In this document: positions 5,863-6,024 of the stretch, piece after piece
Layout of the letters: each line of letters starts with the position of its first letter
Numbering within the stretch: position 1 is the first letter of the stretch
NCBI GenBank assembly: GCA_020846375.1
Contig: JADLDZ010000074.1
Coordinates: 1 to 6,024 of the forward strand
Direction of reading: 5' to 3'
Length of the DNA: 6,024 nucleotides
DNA from: Nitrospirales bacterium
GTDB lineage: Bacteria; Nitrospirota; Thermodesulfovibrionia; Thermodesulfovibrionales; Dissulfurispiraceae
Translations under genes and position numbers: made by a program
The notes under the pieces: model-generated
What the model was told of the DNA's origin: nothing
Seen by the model: only the letters and a program-made list of their open reading frames with translations
The model's database searches: none

Positions 5863-6024
5863 CTATGGCTCCTTGAAATAGTTTTTCTTTTTCAGGTACT
5901 CGTCCTGGTTCTGCACGAACCAGTCCCACGTCTCCTTCAGGCCGTCCAGGAGGGACGTACCGGGGTGGTAGTCGATGAGCCTCTCCGCGAGGGAGATATC
6001 CATTACCCTCTTGGGGAATCCCGA
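5863..6024 (-). CDS. NAD-dependent epimerase/reductase, GDP-L-fucose synthase type, C-terminal end only
   Basis: This is the last 53 codons of a gene that enters from the right edge and stops at TAG 5863-5865. The visible peptide starts SGFPKRVMDIS and continues with AERLIDYHPGTSLLDGLKET, WDWF and a basic tail KKKNYF. The pattern 'GxPxRxxDxSxA...LGYxPxxSLxxGLxxTxxWF' is the usual C-terminal signature of extended-SDR nucleotide-sugar epimerases and reductases, and this version is like those annotated as GDP-L-fucose synthase/WcaG. The Rossmann glycine motif and the active site lie outside the window, so the reaction cannot be read. Next to an RmlC-like epimerase in a GDP-heptose locus, a 4-keto-sugar reductase or an epimerase is a reasonable guess. 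The next gene starts two bases after the stop, so the two are almost certainly co-transcribed and translationally linked. Confidence 0.8.
   Translation of the reverse strand, partial: SGFPKRVMDISLAERLIDYHPGTSLLDGLKETWDWFVQNQDEYLKKKNYFKEP
5869..5874 (-). promoter_or_regulatory. Ribosome binding site that fixes the start of the RmlC-like epimerase
   Basis: AAGGAG is followed by an 8-base spacer and ATG at 5858-5860. The reading frame stays open upstream to another ATG at 5927-5929, but that stretch overlaps the C-terminal codons of the previous gene and would add 23 residues with no resemblance to the family. Family proteins start close to the 'F.D.RG' motif, as the product of the 5860 start does. 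The site lies within the last codons of the upstream gene. Confidence 0.75.

Noticed and set aside
5861..5929. N-terminal extension of the RmlC-like protein by 23 residues
   Set aside because: The extra codons overlap the end of the upstream gene in another frame, and the ATG at 5858-5860 has a strong AAGGAG site at proper spacing.
1..6024. CRISPR array, tRNA or rRNA genes, insertion-sequence transposase
   Set aside because: No regularly spaced repeats, no tRNA-like cloverleaf and no transposase-like protein were seen on either strand.

Overview
The window is a single-strand block of polysaccharide genes. Every supported coding region lies on the minus strand, so transcription runs from position 6024 down to 1. 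Both end genes are cut by the window edge. The gene content (GDP-heptose synthesis and modification, with a family 2 glycosyltransferase) indicates an O-antigen, capsule or similar surface-glycan locus in a Gram-negative bacterium. The GC-rich sequence and a GTCAT-CCCGG...CCGGG-type palindromic spacer would suit a Desulfobacterota- or Nitrospirota-like genome, but that placement is a weak inference.

In transcription order the layout is: (1) the last 53 codons of an NAD-dependent epimerase/reductase of the GDP-fucose-synthase type (5863-6024); (2) an RmlC-type sugar epimerase of 170 aa (5348-5860); (3) a 320-aa extended-SDR epimerase/dehydratase whose YxxxK motif lacks its tyrosine (4393-5355); (4) and (5) a transketolase split into an N-terminal half (3512-4327) and a C-terminal half (2546-3511); (6) a GHMP kinase of the heptose-7-phosphate kinase (HddA) type (1522-2520). 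A 262-bp spacer with a three-hairpin palindromic element follows (1260-1521). Then come (7) a family 2 glycosyltransferase (582-1259) and (8) the first 194 residues of an HddC-type heptose-1-phosphate guanylyltransferase (1-582). Genes 1-6 are separated by 65 bp or less, and genes 7 and 8 share one base (TGATG).

Working model (inference): the split transketolase could supply sedoheptulose 7-phosphate. An isomerase (GmhA) and a phosphatase (GmhB), neither visible here, would work with HddA and HddC to make GDP-D-glycero-D-manno-heptose. The RmlC-like epimerase and the reductases would then convert GDP-4-keto-6-deoxy-heptose into a modified heptose, as in the Campylobacter jejuni capsule pathway, and the glycosyltransferase would add a sugar to the glycan. 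Several conserved transketolase active-site positions appear substituted, so the pair may instead carry out a non-standard two-carbon transfer in sugar tailoring. That is the most interesting open question here.
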